64,000 nucleotides of DNA from Methanogenium marinum (GCF_028912405.1 NZ_JAKELO010000002.1:1311276-1375275), one strand, 5' to 3'. Shown: positions 8,786 to 17,791, counted from the first letter of the stretch. Notes: generated by a model from the sequence alone, not told the origin. Numbers and translations: made by a program.

Positions 8786-10278
8786 ACACAATTACCTTTA
8801 CGATTGAACGCTTTGACCCGGAAAAAGACCCGGCACCGCATATTGAGACCTACACTGTTGATGTAAACGAGGGGGCACGAGTACTCGATGCCCTTCACGC
8901 TGTCCGGGAACAGTGTGACCCCTCCCTTGCCTACCGCTACTGTTGTGGGTCAGGACAATGCGGAAGCTGTTCTGTCCGTGTGAACAATGAACCGGTGCTT
9001 GCCTGCATGCACGAGGCATATGACGGAATGGCAGTATCCCCCCTGAATCTCCCCGTGGAACGTGATCTTATGGTGGAGATGAAAAGTTATCTGCAGGATC
9101 TTGCAGGCATCACACCTGGTATCTTCAGCGGCTACCTGACAATGGAAGCAAATGAGGCAATACGACCCATCCGGGACTGTATCGAATGCCTTGCCTGCGT
9201 ATCCGAGTGTCCCGCGATTGCAGTCGCCGACTTTGCAGGTCCAACCGCGATGCGCCAGGAGATGCGTATTGCTCTTGACCCGAGGGATGACCGCGACCGT
9301 GCCGCACTCACCGTTGATGAGGGACTTTTCACCTGCACTACATGTCAGCGCTGCCTCGAGGTCTGCCCGAAACATATTGCAATACCAGGGAAGGCCATTG
9401 AGAAATTGCGGGAGATTGCACACCGCGAAGGGCTCACCATCCCAAAGCACCAGACGGTCGCAGAGATGGTCCGCGCCACTGGTCGGAGTGTGGATCATAT
9501 CATGCCCACCGTGCTGGAACAGGTGCCTGATGTGATCGAACCGGTGGGTGAGGTCAGAGGGGAGGTCGGATTCTTTGTCGGTTGTATGTACAACGGCCGT
9601 CTGCCGGACACTGCCCTAAAGATGCTTGCAGTCCTGCGCAGAAACGGCATCCGGGTCATCATCCCGCCGGAACAGGTCTGTTGTGGGTCCCCCCTCATAC
9701 GGACCGGCCAGACAGACTTCATTCCTGAACTCAAACGGATTAATATTGATTGTTTCACCAAACGTGGTATTGACACGGTGCTCACCATGTGTGCCGGGTG
9801 CGGTTCCACCCTGAAAAACGACTATGACACACCGTACCGTGTCATCGATATCAATGAACTACTGATGGAATATGGCATCGAACCACCGGTCTCATCCTCG
9901 GTTCCTTTGACCTACCACGACCCCTGCCATCTCCGCCGGGGCCAGGGCATCACTGAAGAACCGCGGGCCATTCTCCGCCAGTTGACAGACGACTTCCGTG
10001 AAATGCCTGCACGCTGCTGCGGGGCAGGCGGCGGTGTACGGTCCGGCATGGCCGAGGTAGCAGCAGATCTCGGCCGTGACCGTCGGGATGCAATTGCAAA
10101 GACCGGAGCAGCGGCAATTGTTACGTCATGCCCATTCTGTGAGTTTCATATTGGCGAACACTCCGCCGTCCCCGTCATCAACATCACAACCCTTCTCTTT
10201 GAGGCATACGAGAAGAATGATGAAGAGTCAGGAGAGGAAACCGACTGGAAGGATCTCCCCTGCAGAGATATTGAATAA
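8782..10278 (+). CDS. tfrB: CoM/CoB-fumarate reductase subunit B (TfrB)
   Basis: Iron-sulfur and thiol-oxidising subunit of the fumarate reductase. The 498-residue protein has, in order, a [2Fe-2S] ferredoxin domain (CCGSGQCGSC), two [4Fe-4S] motifs (CIECLACVSECP and CTTCQRCLEVCP), and two CCG domains (CCGSPL and CCGAGGG) of the HdrB type that handle the CoM/CoB thiols. The combination of an SdhB-like N-terminus with HdrB-like CCG domains is diagnostic for TfrB. Coupled to tfrA by a four-base overlap. Confidence 0.94.
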   Translation: MNTITFTIERFDPEKDPAPHIETYTVDVNEGARVLDALHAVREQCDPSLAYRYCCGSGQCGSCSVRVNNEPVLACMHEAYDGMAVSPLNLPVERDLMVEMKSYLQDLAGITPGIFSGYLTMEANEAIRPIRDCIECLACVSECPAIAVADFAGPTAMRQEMRIALDPRDDRDRAALTVDEGLFTCTTCQRCLEVCPKHIAIPGKAIEKLREIAHREGLTIPKHQTVAEMVRATGRSVDHIMPTVLEQVPDVIEPVGEVRGEVGFFVGCMYNGRLPDTALKMLAVLRRNGIRVIIPPEQVCCGSPLIRTGQTDFIPELKRINIDCFTKRGIDTVLTMCAGCGSTLKNDYDTPYRVIDINELLMEYGIEPPVSSSVPLTYHDPCHLRRGQGITEEPRAILRQLTDDFREMPARCCGAGGGVRSGMAEVAADLGRDRRDAIAKTGAAAIVTSCPFCEFHIGEHSAVPVINITTLLFEAYEKNDEESGEETDWKDLPCRDIE

Positions 10279-10311
10279 CCACAAAAAAATAGAACAGGAA
10301 AAAAGAGGAAT

Positions 10312-10342
10312 AAGAGGAAAAACGGTTACCTCTTCCTTTTTT
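10312..10342 (+). terminator. Stem-loop with T-run after tfrB
   Basis: AAGAGG (10312-10317) pairs with CCTCTT (10329-10334), followed by CCTTTTTT. An A-run precedes the stem, so it may also work from the other side for the convergent HEAT-repeat gene. Confidence 0.5.
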
Positions 10343-10363
10343 ATGTGTTTGTGCTCTACTACC

Positions 10364-10981
10364 TCAGTCCTCTGAATCAGCGGTTGTATTTTGTGATCCT
10401 GCCAGGCCACCAGTCTTCAGTTTTCCTGAGAAATATATTGACTTGATAAGGGCATCTGCTTCAGCAGCAAATGTCGGATTCTGACTCAGAGCAGCAATCT
10501 GCAACGCAGGGATAGCCGGATCTCCGATGCGGATGATGACCTCTTTTACTTTCTGTGTGTCTGAGTCTCCACGTTCAAGAGCATCCAGCAGATAGGGCAC
10601 CGCAGAAGCACCCATACCCACAAGTGTTGTTGCGCAGATGGAACGGGTGTCTTTATTCTCTGAATTCAGGGCGGCAACAAGTGACGGAATTGCTGGATCA
10701 CCTATCTCCTGAAGGATGAAGGCCCCGTAGATACGGGTCTTGTTGTCACTGACCGCAAAGGAGTCGATGATTGGCTGCACCGCAGGTTCACCTGTCTGGA
10801 TTAGAGCGGTGATGGCTGCAAGCTCCGTGTCTGAATCATCAGACGAAAGTGCCTGTATCTGCTGGTCAATCACGCTGTTGGTGCCTGCCCCTCCTCCTGT
10901 GCTATCCGTACATCCGCAGATGCAGGCAGCGAGGAGCAGAAGAATGAGGACACCGACTTTCAATGCCAAAGATGGTCGCAT
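10364..10981 (-). CDS. HEAT-repeat lipoprotein
   Basis: A 205-residue exported protein. The N-terminus has basic residues, a hydrophobic stretch VGVLILLLLAACICGC and a lipobox-like site before Cys23, so it is probably lipid-anchored outside the cell. The mature part is a run of about five HEAT-like repeats of ~31 residues (for example GDPAIPSLVAALNSENKDT), a scaffold for protein contacts. The gene stands alone between convergent tfrB and the redox genes. The partner is unknown. Confidence 0.75.
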   Translation of the reverse strand: MRPSLALKVGVLILLLLAACICGCTDSTGGGAGTNSVIDQQIQALSSDDSDTELAAITALIQTGEPAVQPIIDSFAVSDNKTRIYGAFILQEIGDPAIPSLVAALNSENKDTRSICATTLVGMGASAVPYLLDALERGDSDTQKVKEVIIRIGDPAIPALQIAALSQNPTFAAEADALIKSIYFSGKLKTGGLAGSQNTTADSED

Positions 10982-11068
10982 ATATACCCGTTATATCGTA
11001 AAAAGAGAAAAATCCCACACTCCGAGAATGAAAAATTCGGAAGCAGAGAAGAGAACAAAAATCTCTCT

Positions 11069-12229
11069 TCAGTGATTCCGCGAAAGATACTGATATGCCT
11101 CAAGCGCCGCTTTGGCCCCTTCTCCGGCGGCAATGATCACCTGTTTGCCATGAATTTCGGTTATGTCACCTGCCGCGAAGACACCGGGGCGTGAAGTCGA
11201 GCAGTTCACATCAATCGTAACTTCACCGTGGTCATTCGTATCCACAAACCCTTCTAAAAAGCCGTTATTCGGTTGATGACCTATCGCAAGGAAGAGGCCG
11301 TCCACCGCAAGCCGGGTCTCTTTTTTCGTCTCCGGGTCGGTGATAGTGATGCCCTGCATCAGCGTCTCTCCATGGATGGCAGTCACCAATGCCGGTTTGT
11401 GGGTGATGATGTTTTTAACAGATGCATACTCTTTCTGGTAGATTTCATCTGCCCGCAGATTTGAGCGTACAATAAGATGCACCTCTTTTGCAATACCGCT
11501 CATCTCGATTGCAGTGGTGAGGGCATAGTTGCCGCCGCCAACTACGGCAACAGTCTTTCCGGCAAATAGCGGGCCATCACAGGTAGAGCAGATACTCTCC
11601 CCCCGGCCGATGAACCGTTTCTCCTCCGGAAGACCCAGCCACCGCGGACGCAGACCGGACGTGATGATGACAGACCGGGCAGTGAATTTCCGCTCAGAAG
11701 CAGTATCTGCCACAAATTTGCCTTCCTCACCTTCGTGAAGGGCAATGACAGAGTCGAGTTCAAGAGTAATACCCGCTTCCTCACGCACCTTCTCCTCAAA
11801 CTTCTGCATTAGTTCCCCACCGGTCACCAGACGGAACCCCATGTAGTTCTCGATGGCCCATGATTCAAGGGCCTGCCCCCCGATATTCTCTGATATCACC
11901 AACACAGAGAGCATCTTTCTTGAGGCATACATCGCTGCTGTGAGACCTGCAGGCCCGCCACCGATGATGAGTATGTCATAGACAGCCGGCGCCTCTGCTG
12001 TCTCAAATAGTTCACGGAACCGTGCCACATCAAACCCGATGATGACCTCCCCATCAACCACGGTGACCGGAACCCCATACTGGCCGGAGAGTTTCACCAT
12101 CTCTTCTGCAGCAATTTTGTCACGGCCGACATCAACCTCAGTGAACGGCACCCCCAGCCGTGAGAGATAACCCTTGGTCAGACGACAGTACTGACAGCCT
12201 TCCGTAGAATATATTGTGACATTCGGCAT
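11069..12229 (-). CDS. Glutaredoxin-like domain fused to thioredoxin reductase
   Basis: A 386-residue flavoprotein joining two modules. Residues ~1-75 are a glutaredoxin/NrdH-like domain with active site GCQYCRLT. From residue ~85 on it is a thioredoxin reductase with FAD motif GGGPAGLTAAMYAS, redox-active CSTC, the second nucleotide site GGGNYA and the C-terminal GVFAAGDI. The open frame extends 16 residues upstream, but MPNVTIYST is the natural domain start. The fusion presumably lets the reductase reduce its own carrier. NADPH as donor is not certain: methanogen enzymes can use F420H2. Rubrerythrin lies just upstream on the same strand. Confidence 0.88.
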   Translation of the reverse strand: MPNVTIYSTEGCQYCRLTKGYLSRLGVPFTEVDVGRDKIAAEEMVKLSGQYGVPVTVVDGEVIIGFDVARFRELFETAEAPAVYDILIIGGGPAGLTAAMYASRKMLSVLVISENIGGQALESWAIENYMGFRLVTGGELMQKFEEKVREEAGITLELDSVIALHEGEEGKFVADTASERKFTARSVIITSGLRPRWLGLPEEKRFIGRGESICSTCDGPLFAGKTVAVVGGGNYALTTAIEMSGIAKEVHLIVRSNLRADEIYQKEYASVKNIITHKPALVTAIHGETLMQGITITDPETKKETRLAVDGLFLAIGHQPNNGFLEGFVDTNDHGEVTIDVNCSTSRPGVFAAGDITEIHGKQVIIAAGEGAKAALEAYQYLSRNH

Positions 12230-12286
12230 GATCTCATCTACACCACAGAAACAGATAAGACTTACCAGCAAGTCCAAAAAAGATGA

Positions 12287-12787
12287 TTATTCTATCAATT
12301 CAAATTTCGAGCCTGGAATTCCACAGATAGGGCAGCGCTCCGGCACTTCACCGAGAATGACATTGCCACAGAACGGGCAGAGGTGAACAGGAGTTTCCGC
12401 GAGATCGCCACCAGCCTTCACTGCAGCAAGTGCTTTCGTATAGAGACCTGCATGCACCTTTTCTGCCTTCATTGCATGGGTAAAGACAGTCCGTGCCTCG
12501 GTAGCATTTTCAGCCGTTGCCTCTTCAACAAAGGCAGGGTACATCGTGGTGAACTCGTGTGTCTCCCCTTCCACGGAACCGGCAAGGTTCTCCTCGGTTG
12601 ATCCTACTGCCTTAAGGGCACCAAGAAGACGCCTCGCATGAATTTCTTCTGCTTTTGATGCTGCAGCAAAGAGTTTTGCAACAACCGGATATCCCTCATC
12701 CTTCGCTTTCACTGAATAATTTGCATATTTGCGGTTCGCCTGTGATTCCCCTGCGAACGCTTCCCATGCATTCTCTTCTGTTGTCAT
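12287..12787 (-). CDS. Rubrerythrin
   Basis: Peroxide-scavenging di-iron protein of anaerobes. The 166-residue protein has a four-helix ferritin-like domain with ExxH metal motifs (EEIHARR and EKVHAG) and a C-terminal rubredoxin-like iron centre (CPFCG ... CPICG). Length and layout are standard. It is 57 bases upstream of the glutaredoxin-thioredoxin reductase gene on the same strand, and both probably serve oxygen defence. Confidence 0.95.
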   Translation of the reverse strand: MTTEENAWEAFAGESQANRKYANYSVKAKDEGYPVVAKLFAAASKAEEIHARRLLGALKAVGSTEENLAGSVEGETHEFTTMYPAFVEEATAENATEARTVFTHAMKAEKVHAGLYTKALAAVKAGGDLAETPVHLCPFCGNVILGEVPERCPICGIPGSKFELIE

Positions 12788-12946
12788 AATATTTTCTAAC
12801 CTCTTATTGGATAGGGAATAGAACAGACATACTTATTATTAAATACTTCGCCTGTCACAGAGAAATTGTTTCATACCGTTACCATTTTATTCCCTGTTTC
12901 CTATTTTATCTTTAATAAATCGTCAAAAAAATGGAAATGACATAAA

Positions 12947-13612
12947 ATGGTATTAAAACGGATGCGGGATACAGACATGATTGACCGCCCACGCGAACGG
13001 ATCGCCGCAATCGGGCCAACGGTTCTGGAGAACCGGGAACTTGTTGCAGCAATCATCGGCAAGGGAATCCCCGGCCGTGATGTTAACGTAATATCAAAGG
13101 ATATTATTAGCCTTCTGGATGAGAAAGGGACTGAAATAACCTACGATGACCTGACCGGAATAAAAGGAATCGGGGGAAGTCGGGCATCACAGATGGTCGC
13201 AGCCTTTGAACTGGCCCGCCGCTACATCAAAAAACCGGGCACTACGATCTCACGGCCCGAAGATATCCTGATGATGACTGCTGATCTTCTCCACAAACAA
13301 CAGGAATATTTCATCGTATTCACACTCAACGGAGCTGGTGAAGTTATACGGCGTCATACAATAACGAAGGGCACTCTCACTCATTCTCCGGTACACCCCC
13401 GCGAAGTCTTTGCCCCTGCCCTCACCGATCATGCTGCTTCCGTGATATTTGTCCATAACCACCCCTCTGGTAATACAGAACCCTCAGATGCTGACATCAC
13501 CATCACCCGCACACTTGCCGAGGCAGGAGAAATTCTCGGTATCCGGGTGCTTGACCATGTCATCGTTGCAAAGACAGGGCACACCAGTCTGAAGGAACGG
13601 GGAATCTTCTGA
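12947..13612 (+). CDS. radC: RadC family JAB/MPN-domain protein
   Basis: A 221-residue RadC-type protein. The N-terminal half has a helix-hairpin-helix DNA-binding segment (GIKGIGGSRASQMVAA). The C-terminal JAB domain has the metal motif HNHPSGNTEPSDAD (His-x-His ... Asp). Its precise activity is unsettled in the field: the old DNA-repair name is doubtful and a metalloprotease or nuclease role is open. A TATA-like TTTAATAAA lies about 30 bases ahead. The ATG at 12947 is used, but later ATGs at codons 6 and 11 are possible. Confidence 0.88.
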   Translation: MVLKRMRDTDMIDRPRERIAAIGPTVLENRELVAAIIGKGIPGRDVNVISKDIISLLDEKGTEITYDDLTGIKGIGGSRASQMVAAFELARRYIKKPGTTISRPEDILMMTADLLHKQQEYFIVFTLNGAGEVIRRHTITKGTLTHSPVHPREVFAPALTDHAASVIFVHNHPSGNTEPSDADITITRTLAEAGEILGIRVLDHVIVAKTGHTSLKERGIF

Positions 13613-13784
13613 ACGGAGAAATCAAACTCAAAAAAACATGGATTTCCTGAGCAAAACAGGCATCTCCACTAACGGGAATCATATCTCAATCTCTCATCTA
13701 AACGTATGAAAACGAACGGTTCCATCTCAGAATACAATTAAAAACATATGCACAAAGAGCAGTGCTCACAACCGTACTGACTTT

Positions 13785-14390
13785 CTATTCTGCCATATCA
13801 CGAACGATAAGTTCGCCCATATGATACCCTTTATCATAGGCGGCCTTCATCACATCAGGTCGTGTTGTGATGTCTATCACCCCATCCATATTATTTTGCA
13901 GCACCTCATCCCAGTAAGGACAGTCGATAATGTCACAAAAGGCCTTCATGGAAAGAATAACGCCATCAAAATCATTCTCGATATTCATTCCTCCTATGCT
14001 TAAGAGGAGTGTCCTGCGGTGTGCCTTCTTTTCAGGGATAACAAGCGGTTCTTTCCGGAAATATTTCGCCATGAAAAATACCTGAAAACGGTCCATGAAT
14101 GATTTCAGGGCACCCGGAATGCCCATCGTCATTACCGGTGTGGCAACGATGAGTCCGTCAATGTCCCGAAATTTTTCAAAATAAGGGGTCACATCATCTT
14201 TAATTGCACAGGTGGCATGCTCCTGACAGTAAAATATCTCTTTACAAGGGCTGAACTTCAACTTTGGCACAGAGACAATCTCAACCTCACAACCCGCATC
14301 ACAGACTCCCCGCACCGCTTCATTCATCAGTTTTGCCGTATTCCCTTTCGGGCGGGGGCTTCCCAAAAGGGCAATGATCTGTGGTGCCAT
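13785..14390 (-). CDS. Flavodoxin-fold NADPH-dependent FMN reductase / iron-sulfur flavoprotein
   Basis: A ~201-residue FMN protein. The phosphate loop LLGSPRPKGNT is at the N-terminus, then a cysteine region (CKEIFYCQEHATC) at the place where iron-sulfur flavoproteins hold a [4Fe-4S] cluster, and ATPVMTMGIPGALKSFMDR as the second FMN-binding segment. The start at MAPQII is chosen by domain; the frame extends seven codons further to 14411. Such proteins reduce oxygen species in methanogens. Substrate unknown. Confidence 0.8.
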   Translation of the reverse strand: MAPQIIALLGSPRPKGNTAKLMNEAVRGVCDAGCEVEIVSVPKLKFSPCKEIFYCQEHATCAIKDDVTPYFEKFRDIDGLIVATPVMTMGIPGALKSFMDRFQVFFMAKYFRKEPLVIPEKKAHRRTLLLSIGGMNIENDFDGVILSMKAFCDIIDCPYWDEVLQNNMDGVIDITTRPDVMKAAYDKGYHMGELIVRDMAE

Positions 14391-14518
14391 TATGGAGAGT
14401 ACGGTGCTCATACAGATAATTATTTCTAAAGAAAAACTCAGGAACTATTTAAAAACTATTTCCATCTGGAAAAGATTTATAATGCTTTAGTCTGATGTAG
14501 GCACAGAGGTATTTGTCC

Positions 14519-14737
14519 ATGAGTGAAAGCCCGAAGCGAGTAAAAGCCGGCGATAAAGTCGGACCAGGAACATACAAGTGTATTGACTGCGGTCTCGAAT
14601 TTGCCATCGATGAATCTGATAAGGATCTCAGAAAATGCCCTACATGTGCCTGTGAGTATTATGACTGTTTCCCGATGACACACATCCGGGAAGACATTAA
14701 GACCCCGGAAGATGCCAGACATCCTCCAAAACGCTGA
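14519..14737 (+). CDS. Zinc-ribbon/rubredoxin-like protein
   Basis: A 72-residue protein with one metal site: CIDC and CPTC about 20 residues apart in a rubredoxin-like knuckle. GAGGT stands eight bases before the ATG at 14519, which decides this start over the TTG at 14513. It is the first gene of a plus-strand cluster with desulforedoxin, an AhpD-like protein and a peroxiredoxin, which suggests electron transfer to oxygen-detoxifying enzymes, but a structural zinc role is also possible. Confidence 0.78.
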   Translation: MSESPKRVKAGDKVGPGTYKCIDCGLEFAIDESDKDLRKCPTCACEYYDCFPMTHIREDIKTPEDARHPPKR

Positions 14738-14796
14738 AAAAGAAAGAAAAGAAAGGGGGGGCATCTGTTCCCCCCCAAACCATGGAGTGATAAAAG

Positions 14797-14922
14797 ATGG
14801 TAAATGTAGAAAGTGAAGGTCAAAAATTTGAATGTGAAATCTGCGGAAATGTTGTTGAAGTAAAAGAAGTGGGCGGAGGAGAACTCGTCTGCTGCGGCGA
14901 ACCAATGGCCCTGAGGGAGTGA
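14797..14922 (+). CDS. Desulforedoxin-domain small iron protein
   Basis: A 41-residue protein missed by most length cut-offs. The sequence [18 protein letters not shown] shows CEIC at residues 13-16 and an adjacent CC pair at residues 32-33. This CxxC ... CC pattern is the iron site of desulforedoxin and of the N-terminal domain of class I superoxide reductase. GGAGTGA precedes the ATG by six bases. The stop is eight bases before the AhpD-like gene, so they are co-transcribed. It probably donates electrons in oxygen defence; no superoxide reductase catalytic domain is present here. Confidence 0.88.
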   Translation: MVNVESEGQKFECEICGNVVEVKEVGGGELVCCGEPMALRE

Positions 14923-14929
14923 GAATACT

Positions 14930-15274
14930 ATGGATGCACAGCTTAAAGAACTGGAAGAAGATATTGGCAAGGTTCCTCTTATTGTGAAGAAGTGGGCAGA
15001 TGAAGACCCTGCACTGAAAGACTGGGTCGTATCTATGGACAAACTCATCTGGAAAGATGGAAAACTCTCCAAACAAACAAAAAAAATAATTGCCATATGT
15101 GTGGCAGCCGCCCTCCGGGACCAGCACGCGGTTCGTGCCCAGGCAGCAGGGGCTTCAAACCTCGGTGTCAACTTTGAAGAGGTGGAAGAGGCACTCAGGG
15201 TAACATTCCTTCTGGCAGGTATGCCCGCCTATACCTATGGGCGCACCGCAATCGAAGACCTGATGAAAAGATAG
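14930..15274 (+). CDS. Carboxymuconolactone decarboxylase (AhpD-like) family protein
   Basis: A 114-residue all-helical protein of the CMD/AhpD family. The core is TKKIIAICVAAALRDQHAVRAQ followed by AAGASNLGVNFEEVEEAL. The CxxC thiol pair that makes AhpD an alkylhydroperoxidase is absent: RDQHAVRA occupies the place of xxCxxC. It is therefore unlikely to work as a thiol peroxidase itself. It follows desulforedoxin by eight bases and precedes a peroxiredoxin gene by 170 bases. Confidence 0.8.
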   Translation: MDAQLKELEEDIGKVPLIVKKWADEDPALKDWVVSMDKLIWKDGKLSKQTKKIIAICVAAALRDQHAVRAQAAGASNLGVNFEEVEEALRVTFLLAGMPAYTYGRTAIEDLMKR

Positions 15275-15445
15275 ATCATCAGGCACTCCCCTTTCGGCAG
15301 CATCCTTATTCGATGATCTGTACAGAAGAGCGGAGCTTTTAGACGCGGTTCTGCGGACATTTATGCCTTCTGCCGGTGAGAATCAGACGATTGTAATGGC
15401 CCTGACCGACAAGCGGCAGCGGCCTGATGTTGAAGAGGAATAGAT

Positions 15446-16111
15446 ATGAATGACGAAGAGTTATTTGACGAATGTCTTTGCTGCCATGAAGGGCCTGTGC
15501 TGGGTGAACCTGCACCGGAATTCTCCGCTGTGACAACACACGGGCCAATGGAACTAAAAGATTATCTGGGGAAATGGGTGGTGCTCTTCAGCCACCCTGC
15601 AGACTTCACCCCGGTATGCACCACCGAGTTTATTGCACTTGCGGGGGTCTATGAGGAGCTAAAAGCATTGAATGCCTATCTCATCGGCCTCTCGATTGAC
15701 TCAGTTCATGCCCACCTCGGGTGGGTCAGGAACATAAAAGAAAAAATGGGAGTTGATATTCCCTTCCCGGTCATTGCCGACCTTGACATGAATGTGGCCC
15801 AGCTCTATGGCATGATCCAGGCAGGGGCGAGCAGCACGGCGACGGTGCGGTGTGTCTTCTTTATTGACCCGGAGGGTATTATGCGGGCGATGATCTACTA
15901 CCCACTCACGAATGGCCGGTATATCCCGGAGATTATCCGGCTGGTAAAGGCACTTCAGACAACAGACGAGAAAGGTGTCGCCACCCCTGCCAACTGGCAG
16001 CCGGGTGACAAAGTGGTTGTGCCGGCACCTGCCACCCAAAAAGGAGCAGAGGCCCGTATGAAAGAGGGCTACGAATGCAAAGACTGGTATCTCTGCTTTA
16101 AAGATATCTGA
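15446..16111 (+). CDS. Peroxiredoxin (Prx6-type)
   Basis: Reduces hydrogen peroxide and alkyl peroxides. The 221-residue protein has the peroxidatic cysteine in [13 protein letters not shown], the arginine of the active site in [12 protein letters not shown], and a long C-terminal arm with extra cysteines ([13 protein letters not shown]) typical of the archaeal Prx6 group. A few residues at the N-terminus (DECLCCHEG) are unusual and add three more cysteines. GAGGAAT precedes the ATG. Confidence 0.93.
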   Translation: MNDEELFDECLCCHEGPVLGEPAPEFSAVTTHGPMELKDYLGKWVVLFSHPADFTPVCTTEFIALAGVYEELKALNAYLIGLSIDSVHAHLGWVRNIKEKMGVDIPFPVIADLDMNVAQLYGMIQAGASSTATVRCVFFIDPEGIMRAMIYYPLTNGRYIPEIIRLVKALQTTDEKGVATPANWQPGDKVVVPAPATQKGAEARMKEGYECKDWYLCFKDI

Positions 16112-16275
16112 GATCACCCCCTCCTTTTTGTTAGGGAATCACTTTGTGTCTCTCGCATCTAAACGAAACGTGCAGGGTTGGATGGTTTTATCACTTCTTA
16201 CCATAAAAACTGATCTGACATTTGTCGCAGGGTTTATCATCCAGAACGATCCATCTTCCATCAGGATATATCCTT

Positions 16276-17091
16276 ATGCAGATGCAGCGTACCGAGACCC
16301 CGTCGCTGAGAAGCGCCTGGACGAAGACGAAAGAGTATCAGCTCCTTGCCATTCTTGAAGAGGAATACGGTTTTAAACATGCGACCAGCCGTTCCCTTGT
16401 CCATTTAATGAATGAATTCTCCGAAAAGCCCTACGGCTGGCACCGCGGCGATATGCAGATTATCTACCATGCGGTTGATATGCGGGAACGGCCGGGTCGG
16501 GCAATCGGAGACATACCTCTGCGCCCCGTATTCCTCACCATTTCAGAATCTGATGACGCAGTGGCATTTGAGACAGGAGGTCTGCAGGGGATGCGAAGAC
16601 ACAAACTGATACGCCTCGCCCGCGAATCTTATGACCAGGGCGGCCTCCTGACACAGCATGACCTTGCACTTCTGCTCACCACCTCTTCACGCACAATCCA
16701 GCGGGACATTAAGGAACTGAGAACTGCAGGGATTCGGTTGCCGACACGGGGTGCAATCTATGAATACGGGCATATTCCATCCATACGTTCAGTCTGTGTG
16801 GACCGTTTCCTCTGCGGCGAAGATATTGATAATACAGCCAATGAATGCGGCGTTTCACCTGATATGGTGCGGAAATACCATCGACAGTTCACCGACACCG
16901 TGGTTTTGTATGCACGGAGCTACCGTGTAAATGAAATAATTGATGTAACAGGTGTCCCCGAAAAAGTGCTCGGGGAGTTCCTTATTCTCTATGAATGCCA
17001 TAAAAACCGAAAGACCACCCGCCTCAATGAATTGTTTACCCGATATACACCGGGCATCATCCAGCGCCCGGCCCCTTTTGCCCCCAGGTAG
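16276..17091 (+). CDS. DUF1670 family protein with helix-turn-helix
   Basis: A 271-residue protein that fits DUF1670. Visible are the LVHLMNEF start, the domain core ending in RPVFLTISESD, the conserved RHKLIRLARESYDQGGLLTQHDLALLL segment in parts, and a helix-turn-helix TSSRTIQRDIKEL followed by PTRGAIYEYG. C-terminal helices resemble a second HTH. DNA binding is likely; the role is unknown. The ATG at 16276 follows CAGGATAT; the frame is open 18 codons further up. Family members in bacteria are often near mobile elements. Confidence 0.75.
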   Translation: MQMQRTETPSLRSAWTKTKEYQLLAILEEEYGFKHATSRSLVHLMNEFSEKPYGWHRGDMQIIYHAVDMRERPGRAIGDIPLRPVFLTISESDDAVAFETGGLQGMRRHKLIRLARESYDQGGLLTQHDLALLLTTSSRTIQRDIKELRTAGIRLPTRGAIYEYGHIPSIRSVCVDRFLCGEDIDNTANECGVSPDMVRKYHRQFTDTVVLYARSYRVNEIIDVTGVPEKVLGEFLILYECHKNRKTTRLNELFTRYTPGIIQRPAPFAPR

Positions 17092-17273
17092 CATCCACAC
17101 AGTCAGACATATGACCTTATAGAAGATGCAGTCAACCATGGATTAAAGCCTACCTCGCAGGAAAGCCCCCAAATATCCACAAACGTAATTATCAGGCAAT
17201 TTTCGACAAAAACTTGATTTTAAACGATAATTGGATTTATCATACTTTTCTAATAGATGCATTTATGCGAAAC

Positions 17274-17281
17274 CTTTAATA
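17274..17281 (+). promoter_or_regulatory. BRE/TATA promoter ahead of tiny-ORF chain
   Basis: CGAAAC directly followed by CTTTAATA is a good match to an archaeal BRE plus TATA box. A Shine-Dalgarno-like AGGGGTG (17299-17305) and an ATG at 17310 follow at a suitable distance. Confidence 0.5.
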
Positions 17282-17309
17282 CTGATTGGCATAGAGATAG
17301 GGGTGTCAA

Positions 17310-17384
17310 ATGTCGCATTGGACCACCACCAAATCAGACTGCGACTACTTTGACAGAACGGTGAAAGGGAATGAAACATGTTGA
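17310..17384 (+). CDS. Candidate tiny ORF 1 (24 aa)
   Basis: MSHWTTTKSDCDYFDRT... is 24 residues long and ends ETC. I do not recognise it. It follows a good promoter and a Shine-Dalgarno-like AGGGGTG four bases before the ATG. Its last codons overlap the start of ORF 2 at 17371. It could be a leader peptide or a small effector; chance is possible at this length. Confidence 0.35.
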   Translation: MSHWTTTKSDCDYFDRTVKGNETC

Positions 17385-17568
17385 GACGGGGGGCGGGAAA
17401 AGTGTGGTTTTCCCCCCACACACCAGGGGAATCGTCACCAATGACCCGGGGAAGATTGTTCAGGCATTCGGGAATGCCAGCTTCCGTATCAAATCCGGCG
17501 AGATGGGAACCTGTTATGGGGGGAAAATCTCCACCAAAAGTTCACGAAACCAGCCCCACCATGCGTGA
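17371..17568 (+). CDS. Candidate small ORF 2 (65 aa)
   Basis: A 65-residue frame whose middle part (GIVTNDPGKIVQAFGNASF) reads like a real protein and uses GC-ending codons as the neighbours do. No family recognised. The ATG overlaps ORF 1 and the stop overlaps the ATG of ORF 3 (ATGCGTGA), an arrangement typical of coupled genes. Confidence 0.4.
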   Translation: MKHVETGGGKSVVFPPHTRGIVTNDPGKIVQAFGNASFRIKSGEMGTCYGGKISTKSSRNQPHHA

Positions 17569-17674
17569 CATGTGGAGACCCTTTCATCGAACGAGACAGT
17601 GCAAAAAATGCAGGAGATACTACACCTGTGAGCCAGAAAAATTATTGTATAGGAGGAGACTGCAATCTCCCTAA
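17561..17674 (+). CDS. Candidate small ORF 3 (37 aa, cysteine-containing)
   Basis: A 37-residue basic peptide, MRDMWRPFHRTRQCKKC followed by RRYYTCEP, with CKKC and a third cysteine that could be half of a metal knuckle. The start overlaps the stop of ORF 2. It is followed by AGGAGGAGA and a short GGAGA/TCTCC hairpin. Function unknown. Confidence 0.4.
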   Translation: MRDMWRPFHRTRQCKKCRRYYTCEPEKLLYRRRLQSP

Positions 17675-17735
17675 CCCAATCATATTTTCGGCCACACCAC
17701 CGCAGTAACCATCAGATGCACAGTTATTCAGAAAA

Positions 17736-17760
17736 CCGGTGCTAAAAAAATCAGCACCGG
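17736..17760 (+). promoter_or_regulatory. Perfect 8-bp stem-loop before winged-helix gene
   Basis: CCGGTGCT (17736-17743) and AGCACCGG (17753-17760) are perfect complements around AAAAAAATC. It lies 31 bases before the winged-helix ATG. It could be an operator for that regulator or the terminator of the tiny-ORF chain. Confidence 0.45.
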
Positions 17761-17791
17761 GGAAATCATACACCAGTCAAGGAGGACAACA

